64,000 bases of DNA from Ruminococcaceae bacterium UBA3903 (GTDB lineage: Bacteria > Bacillota > Clostridia > Oscillospirales > Acutalibacteraceae). Below the pieces are notes generated by a model. The model was not told the DNA's origin. It did not search any database and saw only the letters and a list, made by a program, of their open reading frames with translations. Below are positions 7,781 to 17,239 of the stretch, piece after piece; within the stretch, counting starts at the first letter, position 1; each line of letters begins with the position of its first letter. Where the stretch lies: the NCBI GenBank assembly GCA_002391625.1, contig DGFJ01000031.1:1-64000 (forward strand), written 5' to 3'. The position numbers were made by a program, and so were the translations under genes.

Positions 7781-9197
7781 TATTTCCCACCGCCCCTTCT
7801 TCTTTGATAACCTCAAAGGTTGCCTTTTCAAAGTTGAAGCAGATAGGTACATATGTTGCTACCTGTTCATCCTGATCACTGTCCATAATCCATTTGCTCT
7901 CGTCAGTTTCCAGTATAATCTCGTTATGTTCACCTTTATAAATAACAGATTCAATATATGCCTCTAAATCTCCGTTACCGTCACCTGCTATGTACACCCC
8001 CTGAGGCGGTAATGTAATTTTCAGCAATACACCCTCTGGGTATGATTGGTTTTTAACCTCTACATTCTTGCCCTCTATTTCAATTTGAATACTGTTTTCC
8101 TCTGGGCTACAGCTTACCACCTTAGCAATAAATATATTGTCAGCTGTTGGGAACAGCTTGTTCATAATATGAATATTGTCGGGTACAATCCTCATACCTA
8201 TCCTTGCACCTACAGGCTGACAGGCGGTGCTGTGGATAAGTATCCAAAAGCCATCACAATCAATACTCATCTCATAATGTACGCCCTTAAACACAGCGTC
8301 TGTAACAACCCCCTGAAGCTGTGCATTTTCATCATCAGGTGACAGCACCTCTACATCCTCGGGACGTACAACAATGTCAACAGGCTGATTGGGTTTAAAG
8401 CCCTTATCTACACATTTGAATTTTCTGCCCAAAAACCTTACCAGACAATCCTCCAGCATTACTCCGTTTAAGATATTGGCTTCTCCAATAAAATCAGCCA
8501 CAAAGGCATTGGCAGGCTCATTATAAATATCAATAGGAGTACCAATTTGCTCTATTTTTCCGTTGTTCATTACAACAACCCTGTCAGACATGGTCAACGC
8601 TTCCTCCTGATCATGTGTAACATATATAAAGGTGGTTTTTAGCTGCTGCTGAAGCTGTTTTAGCTCTATCTGCATATCTTTTCTAAGCTTTAAATCCAAG
8701 GCACCTAGCGGCTCGTCCAGCAGCAGTACCTTTGGACCACATACCAAGGCTCTGGCAATAGCCACACGCTGCTGCTGACCACCGCTTAGCTTGGATACAG
8801 GACGTTTTTCATATCCCTTTAAATCCACAATAGCAAGCATTCTCTTTACCTGCTTTTCTATCTCTGCCTTTGACAGCTTTTTCAGCCTAAGTCCAAATGC
8901 AACATTTTCAAATACATTCAAATGTGGAAATAAAGCATACTTTTGAAACACGGTATTAACGTTGCGTTTATTTGGGGGTAAATCATTTATTCGTTTATCC
9001 TCAAAATACACGTCACCACGTTCGGGGTCTAAAAAGCCACCGATAATTCTAAGCGTCGTTGTCTTACCACAACCACTAGGTCCTAACAGTGTTACAAACT
9101 CTTCATCCTTAATGTCTAGGTCTATACCGTTTAGTATAACCTCGCCATCAAACTGTACAAAAATATCCTTTAGTGATAGAACTAAATTCTTTGCCAA
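7770..9197 (-). CDS. potA: Spermidine/putrescine ABC transporter ATPase PotA, long form
   Basis: About 475 aa. Walker A GPSGCGKTT, Q-loop VFQKYALFPH, signature LSGGQQQR, Walker B VLLLDEPLGALD, switch His in YVTHDQEEA. A TOBE domain follows (about 240-355), then a further beta-rich segment of roughly 110 residues (KVVSCSPEENSIQIEIEGK to the end) that looks like a second TOBE/MOP-type unit. PotA is usually near 360-380 aa, so the extension is unusual. Start is uncertain: TTG at 9197 is chosen because GGGGGTG lies 6 bases upstream; a TTG at 9212 is also in frame. Confidence 0.9.
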   Translation of the reverse strand: MAKNLVLSLKDIFVQFDGEVILNGIDLDIKDEEFVTLLGPSGCGKTTTLRIIGGFLDPERGDVYFEDKRINDLPPNKRNVNTVFQKYALFPHLNVFENVAFGLRLKKLSKAEIEKQVKRMLAIVDLKGYEKRPVSKLSGGQQQRVAIARALVCGPKVLLLDEPLGALDLKLRKDMQIELKQLQQQLKTTFIYVTHDQEEALTMSDRVVVMNNGKIEQIGTPIDIYNEPANAFVADFIGEANILNGVMLEDCLVRFLGRKFKCVDKGFKPNQPVDIVVRPEDVEVLSPDDENAQLQGVVTDAVFKGVHYEMSIDCDGFWILIHSTACQPVGARIGMRIVPDNIHIMNKLFPTADNIFIAKVVSCSPEENSIQIEIEGKNVEVKNQSYPEGVLLKITLPPQGVYIAGDGNGDLEAYIESVIYKGEHNEIILETDESKWIMDSDQDEQVATYVPICFNFEKATFEVIKEEGAVGNNEI

Positions 9198-9254
9198 TAA
9201 ACGCACCCCCAATAAATTTTTTATCCAATTTAGTCATTTTATCAAACATCTATA

Positions 9255-9284
9255 ATAATACGTTTTTTTCTACCACTTTGTCAA
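9255..9284 (-). promoter_or_regulatory. Promoter of potABCD
   Basis: Minus strand TTGACA, 18-base spacer, TATTAT, about 55 bases before the potA start. Confidence 0.7.
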
Positions 9285-9772
9285 TTATTATAGGATATTT
9301 TACGCAAATTTCTTTTTATTTTTCCATATTAAATGTTGCAAAAACCACATTATCCCAACTATGCTGTATAAACCGATTTTTTTCGTCCTTTACCCATTAT
9401 GTCTGCGATTTTTAAAGCTGAAAACGTCTTCTATACATTGTTAACATATATACCCACAGGTGTTATCAGTCACGCTATTATAAAAGCCACATATGTCCTA
9501 CAGCGTTTTATTAATCACCCTAATACAGCCCTATATCTATTATTGATAAAAACCAACCATATACGCCCCACATCCACAGCAGGCGTGCTAACAAATATAC
9601 AATAAGGCTATAATGCAAAGTCCAAGGCACTATTAAGTTGGGTAATCCTGTTATTGCTATGTAACAATCATCAGACGAACACGGGAACTATAACGACTAC
9701 ATTTGTACATAGAGTAAAGCTATTCTGGAATAAACCATAAAGGTATTATTAACCCTATGGCTTAAATTAATG
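9285..9772. other. Intergenic region, no gene recognised
   Basis: About 490 bases between the potA promoter and the rubrerythrin terminator. Small open frames exist (for example 9399-9605, plus strand), but they lack a ribosome-binding site and have no recognisable protein character. No known riboswitch pattern was seen. Confidence 0.5.
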
Positions 9773-9812
9773 AAAAGCCCGACTTGTAAGTAAAATCACA
9801 AGTCGGGCTTTT
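9773..9812 (-). terminator. Terminator after rubrerythrin
   Basis: Perfect stem AAAAGCCCGACTTGT / ACAAGTCGGGCTTTT with a 10-base loop. A- and T-runs on both sides would allow use from either direction. Confidence 0.85.
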
Positions 9813-9856
9813 GTTGTTTATTATTTTGAAATAAGACTTAGACTAACAGTAGGAAA

Positions 9857-10402
9857 TCAGCCAAAGTATCTTTGCAGCAGACCTGCAAAGCCAGCACCAT
9901 GTCTAGCTTCGTCCTTTGCCATTTCGTGTACTGTGTCATGGATAGCGTCTAGGTTCAATGCCTTTGCTTTCTTTGCGATATCCATTTTACCAGCACAGGC
10001 ACCTGTTTCAGCCTGTACACGTAGCTCTAGGTTCTTCTTTGTGCTGTCAGTAACAACCTCGCCTAATAGCTCAGCAAACTTAGCTGCATGCTCTGCCTCT
10101 TCAAAAGCATACTTTGTAAATGCAGCAGAAACCTCAGGATATCCCTCTCTGTCCGCTACTCTAGCCATTGCCAAGTACATACCAACCTCTGAACATTCAC
10201 CGTTAAAGTTAGCTACTAAACCATCATATATTTCCTGATCAACACCCTTTGCTACGCCTACCTCATGAACAGCGGCAAAGCTTAGCTTTGTGTCGTCAAC
10301 CTCTTTAAATTTCTCTTTTGGTGCTTTACACTGTGGGCAAAAATCTGGAGCTTCGTCACCCTCATGAACATAACCACAAATAGAACATACAAATTTTTTC
10401 AT
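9857..10402 (-). CDS. Rubrerythrin with N-terminal rubredoxin domain
   Basis: 181 aa from the ATG at 10402, which has GGAGG 8 bases upstream (a further ATG at 10417 is in frame but unlikely). Reduces hydrogen peroxide in anaerobes. The rubredoxin-type iron site is N-terminal (CSICGYVHEG ... CPQCKAPKE, residues 5-25). The ferritin-like four-helix domain follows, with ligand motifs EVGMYLAMARVADREGY, EEAEHAAKF and DEARHGAGF. Classical rubrerythrin has the rubredoxin at the C-terminus; this is the reversed order. It follows the PerR-like regulator gene on the same strand by 85 bases, a usual regulatory pairing. Confidence 0.9.
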   Translation of the reverse strand: MKKFVCSICGYVHEGDEAPDFCPQCKAPKEKFKEVDDTKLSFAAVHEVGVAKGVDQEIYDGLVANFNGECSEVGMYLAMARVADREGYPEVSAAFTKYAFEEAEHAAKFAELLGEVVTDSTKKNLELRVQAETGACAGKMDIAKKAKALNLDAIHDTVHEMAKDEARHGAGFAGLLQRYFG

Positions 10403-10487
10403 TATTATTTCCTCCATCTTTTAATAAGTTTTAATAGTTTTTAATTATTAGTCTAATATATATTAACCGATAACTCGGAAAATATCG

Positions 10488-10892
10488 TTAATTGTTATCC
10501 TCTTCTATATTTTTGCACTTACCACATATACCATAAAAGAAGGTAAGGTGATAATCAATATCACAATTACTAACGTTTCTTACAACTTCATCAGCCTGCA
10601 TATTATATGGAACATTTTCAATATCTATTACATCGCCACACCTATTGCAAATAAAGTGTGAATGTGGTTTTGTGTTTCCATCAAAGCGTTCCTGACCATT
10701 TACAGAGCCTACGGATAATATCATACCATCATCCTTAAACCCATTCATATTTCTATAAACTGTTCCTAAGCTAAGGTCTGGATACTCAGGCTTTAGCGTA
10801 TTATACACCCATTCTGCTGAGGGATGACTTTTTGTGCTGCAAATTGCTTCATATATAGCTTCACGTTTCTTACTGAAATTTTTCCTAGCCAC
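10488..10892 (-). CDS. perR: Fur-family transcriptional repressor, PerR-like
   Basis: 134 aa. Winged-helix DNA-binding half (residues 1-80: HPSAEWVYNTLKPEYPDLSLGTVYRNM) and a metal-binding dimerisation half with two CxxC pairs for structural zinc (CNRCG, CGKCK) and the regulatory-site region ERFDGNTKPHSHFIC. Its position next to rubrerythrin points to peroxide sensing (PerR) rather than iron (Fur), which is inference. Start is GTG, with AAAGGAAG 6 bases upstream. A candidate operator lies about 70 bases upstream, suggesting autoregulation. Confidence 0.85.
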   Translation of the reverse strand: MARKNFSKKREAIYEAICSTKSHPSAEWVYNTLKPEYPDLSLGTVYRNMNGFKDDGMILSVGSVNGQERFDGNTKPHSHFICNRCGDVIDIENVPYNMQADEVVRNVSNCDIDYHLTFFYGICGKCKNIEEDNN

Positions 10893-10958
10893 AGCAATCT
10901 TCCTTTATTGTAAATTTGTTTGTCAGCAGTTCACCCTGCTAATGTGCAAATAACTTAG

Positions 10959-10974
10959 TAATCATTATTGATTA
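10959..10974. promoter_or_regulatory. Candidate PerR/Fur operator
   Basis: Inverted repeat TAATCA-TTAT-TGATTA upstream of the perR-like gene. It resembles the AT-rich inverted repeats bound by PerR and Fur but does not match the consensus exactly. Confidence 0.45.
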
Positions 10975-11093
10975 TGTATTGATAATAGCACATTTAAGCT
11001 GAGTTGTAAATAGTTTTTTAATATTTTTTTATAATTTTTAACATATCTTCCCATTTTAGCCGAATATATATAAATATTAAAGAATATATTATT

Positions 11094-12002
11094 TTGAAAG
11101 GGGGACTTTGCATCTACTGTAAATTTCGCCTAAAAGGCTATGCTGTTGTTGGTATATTGCTAGTGGCAGTTTCCATAGTATTTTCCATACTCACCTCTGG
11201 CTACAATCATGAATACGTAGCCACTGCTGCTGACACCAATCAGGAGAAGGATGGCATAAACGTACCCATTATAATGTACCACGGCATATTAAACGATAAA
11301 AAGCTACAGGGAGAATATGTTATATCCCCACAGCAATTTGAGGACGATTTAAAAAATTTAAAAACAATGGGATATACAACAATAGTTATGAAGGATCTAA
11401 TAAATTATGTATATAATGATGTAGCCCTGCCTGAAAAGCCTATCATCCTAACCTTTGATGACGGGTATTACAACAATTATGTATACGCATATCCACTATT
11501 AAAGCAGTATCAATGCAAAATGGTGCTGTCGCCTATTGGATATTATGCTGACAGATATACCGATACACCAGACATTTCCCCCACATACGGTCATTGTACA
11601 TGGAGCAACCTACAAGAAATGGTGGACAGCGGTACTGTAGAGCTACAAAACCACAGCTATAATATGCACAGCAATAAAGGAGGGCGAATAGGTATAAAGA
11701 AAAAAACTGCCGAAAAGGTTACCACATATGAAAAATTAATTGCCGATGACATAACTCAGGCACAAAACCGTTTTAAAGAAAACCTAAAATTAATACCTGA
11801 CACCTTTACATATCCCTTTGGTGCTGTATGTGACGAGGCACAGTCTGTTGTAAAGGAGCTTGGCTTTAAGGCATCACTAATCTGTCAAGAAAAAAGCAAT
11901 ACCATAACAAAAGACAAGGAATGCCTGTATAATTTAGGACGATACCTGCGTTCGTCAAAGGACAACGGCAAGGCTTTTTTACAGAAATTAGAAAAGTCGT
12001 AG
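11094..12002 (+). CDS. Membrane-anchored polysaccharide deacetylase (NodB domain)
   Basis: About 300 aa. An N-terminal membrane anchor (AVVGILLVAVSIVFSILTS) is followed by a NodB domain: VPIIMYHGI, catalytic/metal motif LTFDDGYYNNY (about residues 120-130), metal motif HSYNMH (about 187-192) and the substrate-groove motif TYPFG. This indicates removal of acetyl groups from a wall glycan, probably peptidoglycan GlcNAc. The start is unclear: the only in-frame start-like codon near an AAAGGGGG site is a TTG at 11094, which overlaps that site. The amidase gene follows 45 bases later, so the two probably act together on the wall. Confidence 0.85.
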   Translation: MKGGLCIYCKFRLKGYAVVGILLVAVSIVFSILTSGYNHEYVATAADTNQEKDGINVPIIMYHGILNDKKLQGEYVISPQQFEDDLKNLKTMGYTTIVMKDLINYVYNDVALPEKPIILTFDDGYYNNYVYAYPLLKQYQCKMVLSPIGYYADRYTDTPDISPTYGHCTWSNLQEMVDSGTVELQNHSYNMHSNKGGRIGIKKKTAEKVTTYEKLIADDITQAQNRFKENLKLIPDTFTYPFGAVCDEAQSVVKELGFKASLICQEKSNTITKDKECLYNLGRYLRSSKDNGKAFLQKLEKS

Positions 12003-12047
12003 AACACAAATGAGTCTTCACCATAGAATATTAAAGGAGATGATTAA

Positions 12048-12590
12048 ATGCCATCTGTTTTTATTAGTCCATCATTGCAGGAGTTTAATCCATATGTAGA
12101 CGGTGGAAACGAAGAGTATTATATGAACCTGATAGCAGATGAACTAATACCATACTTGATTGCCAGCGGTATAACCGTAGGCAGAAACTCGCCAGAGCAA
12201 TCTCTGCGACAGGCTATTGACCAATCAAATCAAGGCGACTATGATTTGCATCTGGCTATTCACTCTAACGCATCACCGCCAAATATGGCAGGTCAGCTAC
12301 AGGGTGCCGATGTTTACTACTATCCATATAGTGTTAAGGGTAAGTCCGCCGCCACCATTATCGCTGACAATTACAAGGCAATATACCCTAACCCTAATCT
12401 GGTAAAGCTAGTCCCCAGCACTACCCTAGCGGAGCTGCGCTTAACAAAAGCTCCTGCTGTATTAATCGAAGTAGCATATCACGACAACCCACAGGACGCC
12501 CAATGGATACGTGACAACATCGGCAATATTGCCAGAAACCTAGCCTTATCTGTTACGGAATTTTTGGATGTTCCCTTCGTGCAGCCCTGA
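12048..12590 (+). CDS. N-acetylmuramoyl-L-alanine amidase (Amidase_3 type)
   Basis: 180 aa. Cuts the bond between muramic acid and the stem peptide. Seen: FISPSLQEFNPYVDGGNEEYYMN, SLRQAIDQSN, LHLAIHSNASP (metal His) and the catalytic glutamate in LIEVAYHDNPQDA. The usual first-ligand motif DPGHGG is replaced by SPSLQEFNPY, which I believe is a recurring variant in clostridial amidases of this branch. There is no signal peptide, so it is either released in another way or acts inside, for example at mother-cell lysis. AAAGGAG precedes the ATG by 8 bases. Confidence 0.83.
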   Translation: MPSVFISPSLQEFNPYVDGGNEEYYMNLIADELIPYLIASGITVGRNSPEQSLRQAIDQSNQGDYDLHLAIHSNASPPNMAGQLQGADVYYYPYSVKGKSAATIIADNYKAIYPNPNLVKLVPSTTLAELRLTKAPAVLIEVAYHDNPQDAQWIRDNIGNIARNLALSVTEFLDVPFVQP

Positions 12591-12610
12591 CAACACATTT
12601 CTTAAACACA

Positions 12611-12655
12611 AAATGCTCTGTGGGAATATTGATGCATTCCACGCAGGGCATTTTT
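12611..12655 (+). terminator. Terminator of the deacetylase/amidase unit
   Basis: Imperfect stem AAATGCTCTGTGGGAAT ... ATTCCACGCAGGGCATTTTT. The 12656-12865 stretch after it shows no gene. Confidence 0.75.
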
Positions 12656-12865
12656 ATAGGTACTATTAAATATTTTTAAAGTTAATACTTCCTAAAGCCC
12701 TTCCAGCTTTAAAACAGCTGTTGTCTATTAAATTCAAGAATAACACCCTGTTACTTGGCAAATTATATCATCCCTAATATAGCCACAGCACTTTAGATAC
12801 CCACCGCCACCATACTTACCTTCGTTTTGAAAATTCCACCCTTACTATTCACATATGGCAAAAAA

Positions 12866-12900
12866 GCAGGTGGCAACCACAGCTATGTGGTTGCCACCTG
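12866..12900 (-). terminator. Terminator of the starch operon
   Basis: Minus strand CAGGTGGCAACCACA, loop TAGC, TGTGGTTGCCACCTG, then CTTTTTTG. Ends the four-gene unit transcribed from about 21.5 kb. Confidence 0.88.
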
Positions 12901-12938
12901 TTGTTATCCAGCCGATAAACAGCTTATATTAAAATTTA

Positions 12939-15194
12939 TTATTTCATATAAGAGGTTGTATTACCAATTTTACCGCTGATTCCAGTATATCCGCTAGAGC
13001 TTAGTACGTATACTCTCATGTTGCCCTTACCAGGAGCAGATACTGTTAATGTTCCGTTAGAAACGTTCTTTGTATCGCCTGTTACAGCATCAATATATGT
13101 TCCGTTAGGAATAGATGAGAATGTAGCACCATTTGTTACTGCTACACAAGCAAAGCTCTTTTCGCCTGTTTTAGCGTCTGTGTAACCACGTTTGTAACAC
13201 ATATTACCTGATACGTTTGTTACAGAATACTGACCCTTTTGCAGTGCAGGTACAGCACGTCTAATTTGGTTTAGCTTAATGATGTGCTGTGATAATGTGC
13301 TGTTTAGGGTTTCGCTTACCTTACCGCTGGCTGTGTAAGTACCAAAGTCAGATGCTGAAACGTTACCCTCTAGGTAGTCACCAAAGTAAGCACGACCTGT
13401 TGTGCTTAGAGGCTGGTTAGGGCCAACGTCAATAAGCTGATCCTTTTGGAACTCTACCTCTGTACCATAGAACAAGCAAGGAATTCCTCTAAATGTAAAT
13501 ATTAGATTTAGATTTTCTGCCCAAGCCTGTGTTCCTTGGCTATAACGGGTTTTCTCCATACCATCAGGACCATAGTCATGAGAGTCAACGTACATTACGT
13601 TCCATGTAGAATCATTAATGTACTGATCCTCAGCTAGACCGGCTCTAAATGCGCTAGAAGCATTTTCAAAGTTCCAATGCATTGTAAAGTCGATAATGCC
13701 TGTGCCATTTGACTGGCTGTAATCAGGTGTATGGTACTCATTACCGTTTAAGAATGCGTTTGTGCTTGTTGGACAGCTTGATGGATCTCTGTGTGCATCA
13801 TAGTGTTTTATTGATGTAGCAATGTTGGCTGTTGGATCAGATGTATTCCAATTGCTCTGCCATGCACTCTCTGTTTCCTTCCATGTAAAGAAAGCAGGTG
13901 AGCTAGATGGGATATTATGATTCCATGTTTCACGAACTCTTGAACAAACCTCACCAAAGATATAGAAATTATCTATTTTGGAGAAGGCTGGGAAATAAGC
14001 GCTGTTTAATGTCCAACGGTTAACGTGCTTTTCTGTATCCAAACGGAAAGCATCTACTCCCATGTTGGCGTAATCTAAATATGTATCTGTAATATATGAA
14101 GCAACCACTGGGTTTTCGGTGTTAATATCTACACAGTCACCAGCCATTGAGCCTTGTTGTTCAATGGATGACTCATAACCCATGTTCTGCTCTCTGTGAT
14201 AATAGTTATCTGGGTCATGATTACCATTTTTCAGGTCCTTCATAATATTTAGTCTGGCTTGGAATTGTGGGTCACCATTCATAGTATCGTAGTCTGGGTA
14301 TGTTTTATCTAAGTCAGAACCCTCTACTACCTTCATACTGGATGTGTCAGCTAAATCCTGTACAGTTGAATATTCCTTAGTAAACATTTTTGCTAGGAAA
14401 TTCTCACCAAAGTTACTGGTGTGATTCCATACAACGTCCTGTACAACCTTCATATCCTTGTCATGAATAGCCTTTATAAGGTCTTCGTATTTAGCACCTT
14501 GGCTCTCATATCTAACATCAACTGTTGAAAAGTCAAAGGCATGATATCCATGATAGTCGTAGCCACTGGCATTAGTAACAACTGGTGTTATCCAAATAGC
14601 ACTAAAGCCCAAGGCTTTAATGTAGTCCAGCTTATCAATTAAGCCTTGGAAATCACCACGCCATGCAGGGTCGCTGTCTGGGTTGTTTGCTTTTTTATCG
14701 TCCCAGCAATGTACGTTGTTGCCAGTGTCACCATCAAAGAAGCGTGTTGTAATTATAAAGTAGACTGATTCTTCTCTAAAATCTGTACGCTCTGTAGAAT
14801 CTGTTGCGTATTTATTATATGTTTTCCATGAACCATCAGCATGATACCAATAGTTGTTAGTGGCTGTAAATTCTTTTGTTTGTTTGCCATTAATAACAAA
14901 CATAACATTGATTTTACTAACGTTATTAAAGGTATATGAATACCAGTTACCACCAGCCTCATTAGGCACCTTTGTCATCTGAGGACCTGGGTATGATGTT
15001 TCTATATTTTGTGGCAGGCTGTTCCAATAATATACTGTAGGTGTGCCACTGGTGCTTTCACAGTACACTGTAATGCCCTCTGTAGCCGCCGCCTCTGTTG
15101 TTGTATCTGTAACAGCACCTGTTGTAATAATTGCTGCTGTAGATATTATTACAAGAGTAAGCAAAAGAGCTAATGTTCTTTTAATAATTCTCAC
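12939..15194 (-). CDS. Secreted alpha-amylase, CBM26 + GH13
   Basis: 751 aa. Signal peptide (1-30), a CBM26-type starch-binding domain (about 37-130: TPTVYYWNSLPQNIE), then the GH13 barrel (about 140-640). Conserved blocks are VVQDVVWNHTS, GVDAFRLDTEKH (nucleophile Asp), FIFGEVCSR (acid/base Glu) and MYVDSHDYGPDG (transition-state Asp), followed by a C-terminal beta domain. Start is GTG behind AGGAGG. There is no dockerin and no sortase signal, so it would be free or held by its neighbours. Last gene of the operon, 26 bases after the dockerin protein at 15221. It is a paralogue of the amylase at 17240 (shared C-terminal GKGNMR.YVLSS). Sugar specificity beyond alpha-glucan cannot be told. Confidence 0.92.
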   Translation of the reverse strand: MRIIKRTLALLLTLVIISTAAIITTGAVTDTTTEAAATEGITVYCESTSGTPTVYYWNSLPQNIETSYPGPQMTKVPNEAGGNWYSYTFNNVSKINVMFVINGKQTKEFTATNNYWYHADGSWKTYNKYATDSTERTDFREESVYFIITTRFFDGDTGNNVHCWDDKKANNPDSDPAWRGDFQGLIDKLDYIKALGFSAIWITPVVTNASGYDYHGYHAFDFSTVDVRYESQGAKYEDLIKAIHDKDMKVVQDVVWNHTSNFGENFLAKMFTKEYSTVQDLADTSSMKVVEGSDLDKTYPDYDTMNGDPQFQARLNIMKDLKNGNHDPDNYYHREQNMGYESSIEQQGSMAGDCVDINTENPVVASYITDTYLDYANMGVDAFRLDTEKHVNRWTLNSAYFPAFSKIDNFYIFGEVCSRVRETWNHNIPSSSPAFFTWKETESAWQSNWNTSDPTANIATSIKHYDAHRDPSSCPTSTNAFLNGNEYHTPDYSQSNGTGIIDFTMHWNFENASSAFRAGLAEDQYINDSTWNVMYVDSHDYGPDGMEKTRYSQGTQAWAENLNLIFTFRGIPCLFYGTEVEFQKDQLIDVGPNQPLSTTGRAYFGDYLEGNVSASDFGTYTASGKVSETLNSTLSQHIIKLNQIRRAVPALQKGQYSVTNVSGNMCYKRGYTDAKTGEKSFACVAVTNGATFSSIPNGTYIDAVTGDTKNVSNGTLTVSAPGKGNMRVYVLSSSGYTGISGKIGNTTSYMK

Positions 15195-15220
15195 GGGAAT
15201 TAAATCCTCCTATCTTTGTA

Positions 15221-17200
15221 TTATAGAATTGGTATTATTTTAGCTATATACTGTTGAATCAAGATAACATCCTTCATATTTATGGTGCTACTTTTATCAA
15301 CGTTTGCAACATATTTTTGCTTCTCTGACAATTCAGTGATTTTAGCTAGATACTGCTGCAGTAATATAACGTCCTTCATATCAACAGCTCCATCTAATGT
15401 AACATCTCCCATTAATTCGGTTGGAGCTTCTGTTACATTATAGATGCGTTCCTTGTGTGCAGTTTTTCCATCATTATCCTTTATTGTTACCCTTACAACG
15501 TACTGACCAACTGTATCAGCTGACCAATCAAATGTATTAGAGGATGAAAAGCTCTGCATTTCCTTGTCATTTACTGAAAACTTATATTCGTAGGGTTTTG
15601 TACCGCCTGATGCTGTGGCTGTAAATCTTATTGATTCACCAGTCTTTAGGCTATCACCCGACTTGCTGGCTGTAAAGCTGCTAACCTTTGGATCGCCCGC
15701 TGGTGTAATAGCATCCACGCTATCAATCTCATAAATTTTAGTAACAGTTGCATTCTTAGAATTTTGTACTGAAACAGCCACCTTGTACGTTCCCATTTCA
15801 TCTGGTGTAAAGCTAAAAGAATTATCCAGCTTGTAATAAGGCTTGTTAACCTTTTCGCCTGATGGACCAGTAACCTCTACCTTATAGAATAACAGGTTTG
15901 TTCCAACAACACCGCCTGTAGCAGTAATATCAATAGTTGCCTTTTCATCTACAAGCACCTCTTTATCGCTTCCACTGGTTGTTATTCTTTTTAATACAGG
16001 TCGTACACTGGTAGTATCATCCAGTATTGTATAATCTAAGGTTCTGCTGTTTGTATTGCCATCGGTATCCTTTACTTCTATTATAAGCTTGTATTCACCA
16101 AAATTTTGCGGTGACCACATAACAGAGGATTCCTTTGAATAATCACTAAGCACTGTAGCTACGCTGCCTGACTGTACAGAGAATTTGTAGGTAATATCGC
16201 CGTTACCACCTGTTGCCTCAGCAAATATATTTATATCCGTGTCAGTATATTGAGGTGAAGCCGCATCTGTACCAACCTTTTTAAACTGAACAGCGCTGGT
16301 GTCGTACTCTTCCCAAACATTTGTCTTATTATTGTAAATCATTGACTGACCTGTTTTAATATCCAAATTATCAGATTGCTGTGAACCGTTATTAAAAATA
16401 ACCGAGCCAACATACTCTTGGGGAATTGCCAACACATAATAGCCATTAGGATCCTTATGGGTATCTGTCAGCTTTACACCTGGCCAACCATTATTCATGG
16501 AACCGTTCCAATAGTAAACGTTACACGTTGTCCATCCAGCCTCATTATTCAGATACACATATGCACCTGAAAACGCAACCTTTGTATATGTATAGGATTT
16601 ACTTACTGTTGCTGTTCCATCACCCGCTGCTAAATCCAGCGTGATTTTATCGCCGATTTTAGCGTCAGCACCAATGGTTATTATTTGACCATTAGTATAG
16701 GCTGTAGCACTGCCCCCATTAACAGAATACGTTGCTGATGTTGAGTTTTTAGCTGCCAATTTAACATCTAATTTATCTGTAAATGAAGATGTGCCTGGTG
16801 TAGCACCTACGCTGGGCTTTTTATCTGCATCCTCATAGTAGCTCCATGCACCATCCGCCTGTTTAGTATCAGCGTCTGTGCTGATTTTAAATATTTTGTC
16901 CTCGCCCTGAAGGGTTTGGTCCTTTGTTTGATAGCCGCCACAGTTAAAAATAATATTTTCCTGCTCTGCCGGCATCTCATAGGAATAAATGCTGCCCTTT
17001 ACTAATTTCATTGGTGTTCCCGGCCAATCGCTGTTTGTTCCACCTGTACCCCATACATAGCAATTTGGGGTACCTGTCCAGCTTGTGGGCTTTTCAAAGT
17101 AGACCATATCTCCCTGTGCTGCAAAGGCGACAGTGGTCGCCCCTGCACACATTGACAATATCAGTAGTAGAGATAAAAATAAGCTAGTAATTTTTTTCAT
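15221..17200 (-). CDS. Secreted starch-binding dockerin protein (2x CBM26, Ig-like repeats, dockerin I)
   Basis: 659 aa, non-catalytic. Signal peptide (1-28); CBM26 (about 32-125: VYFEKPTSWTGTPNCYVWG, SDWPGTPMKL); a beta domain; second CBM26 (about 208-300: CNVYYWNGSMNNGWPGVKL); three Ig/triple-tyrosine-like repeats (about 310-590, each with YKF/FYKVEV and GxYxV); and a C-terminal dockerin (about 596-659). The dockerin's first calcium loop is DVTLDGAVDMKD. The second is the weaker NVDKSSTINMKD, with Asn in place of the first Asp. It would link starch granules to a cohesin elsewhere, as in amylosomes. Preceded by AGGAGGG. Paralogue of the protein at 19661. Confidence 0.88.
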   Translation of the reverse strand: MKKITSLFLSLLLILSMCAGATTVAFAAQGDMVYFEKPTSWTGTPNCYVWGTGGTNSDWPGTPMKLVKGSIYSYEMPAEQENIIFNCGGYQTKDQTLQGEDKIFKISTDADTKQADGAWSYYEDADKKPSVGATPGTSSFTDKLDVKLAAKNSTSATYSVNGGSATAYTNGQIITIGADAKIGDKITLDLAAGDGTATVSKSYTYTKVAFSGAYVYLNNEAGWTTCNVYYWNGSMNNGWPGVKLTDTHKDPNGYYVLAIPQEYVGSVIFNNGSQQSDNLDIKTGQSMIYNNKTNVWEEYDTSAVQFKKVGTDAASPQYTDTDINIFAEATGGNGDITYKFSVQSGSVATVLSDYSKESSVMWSPQNFGEYKLIIEVKDTDGNTNSRTLDYTILDDTTSVRPVLKRITTSGSDKEVLVDEKATIDITATGGVVGTNLLFYKVEVTGPSGEKVNKPYYKLDNSFSFTPDEMGTYKVAVSVQNSKNATVTKIYEIDSVDAITPAGDPKVSSFTASKSGDSLKTGESIRFTATASGGTKPYEYKFSVNDKEMQSFSSSNTFDWSADTVGQYVVRVTIKDNDGKTAHKERIYNVTEAPTELMGDVTLDGAVDMKDVILLQQYLAKITELSEKQKYVANVDKSSTINMKDVILIQQYIAKIIPIL

Positions 17201-17239
17201 GGCTTTACCCTCCTGTAAAGTAACACAATTTACGTCACA

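Noticed and set aside
9399..9605. 68-aa plus-strand gene between potA and rubrerythrin
   Set aside because: No ribosome-binding site, and its composition looks like translated AT-rich spacer.
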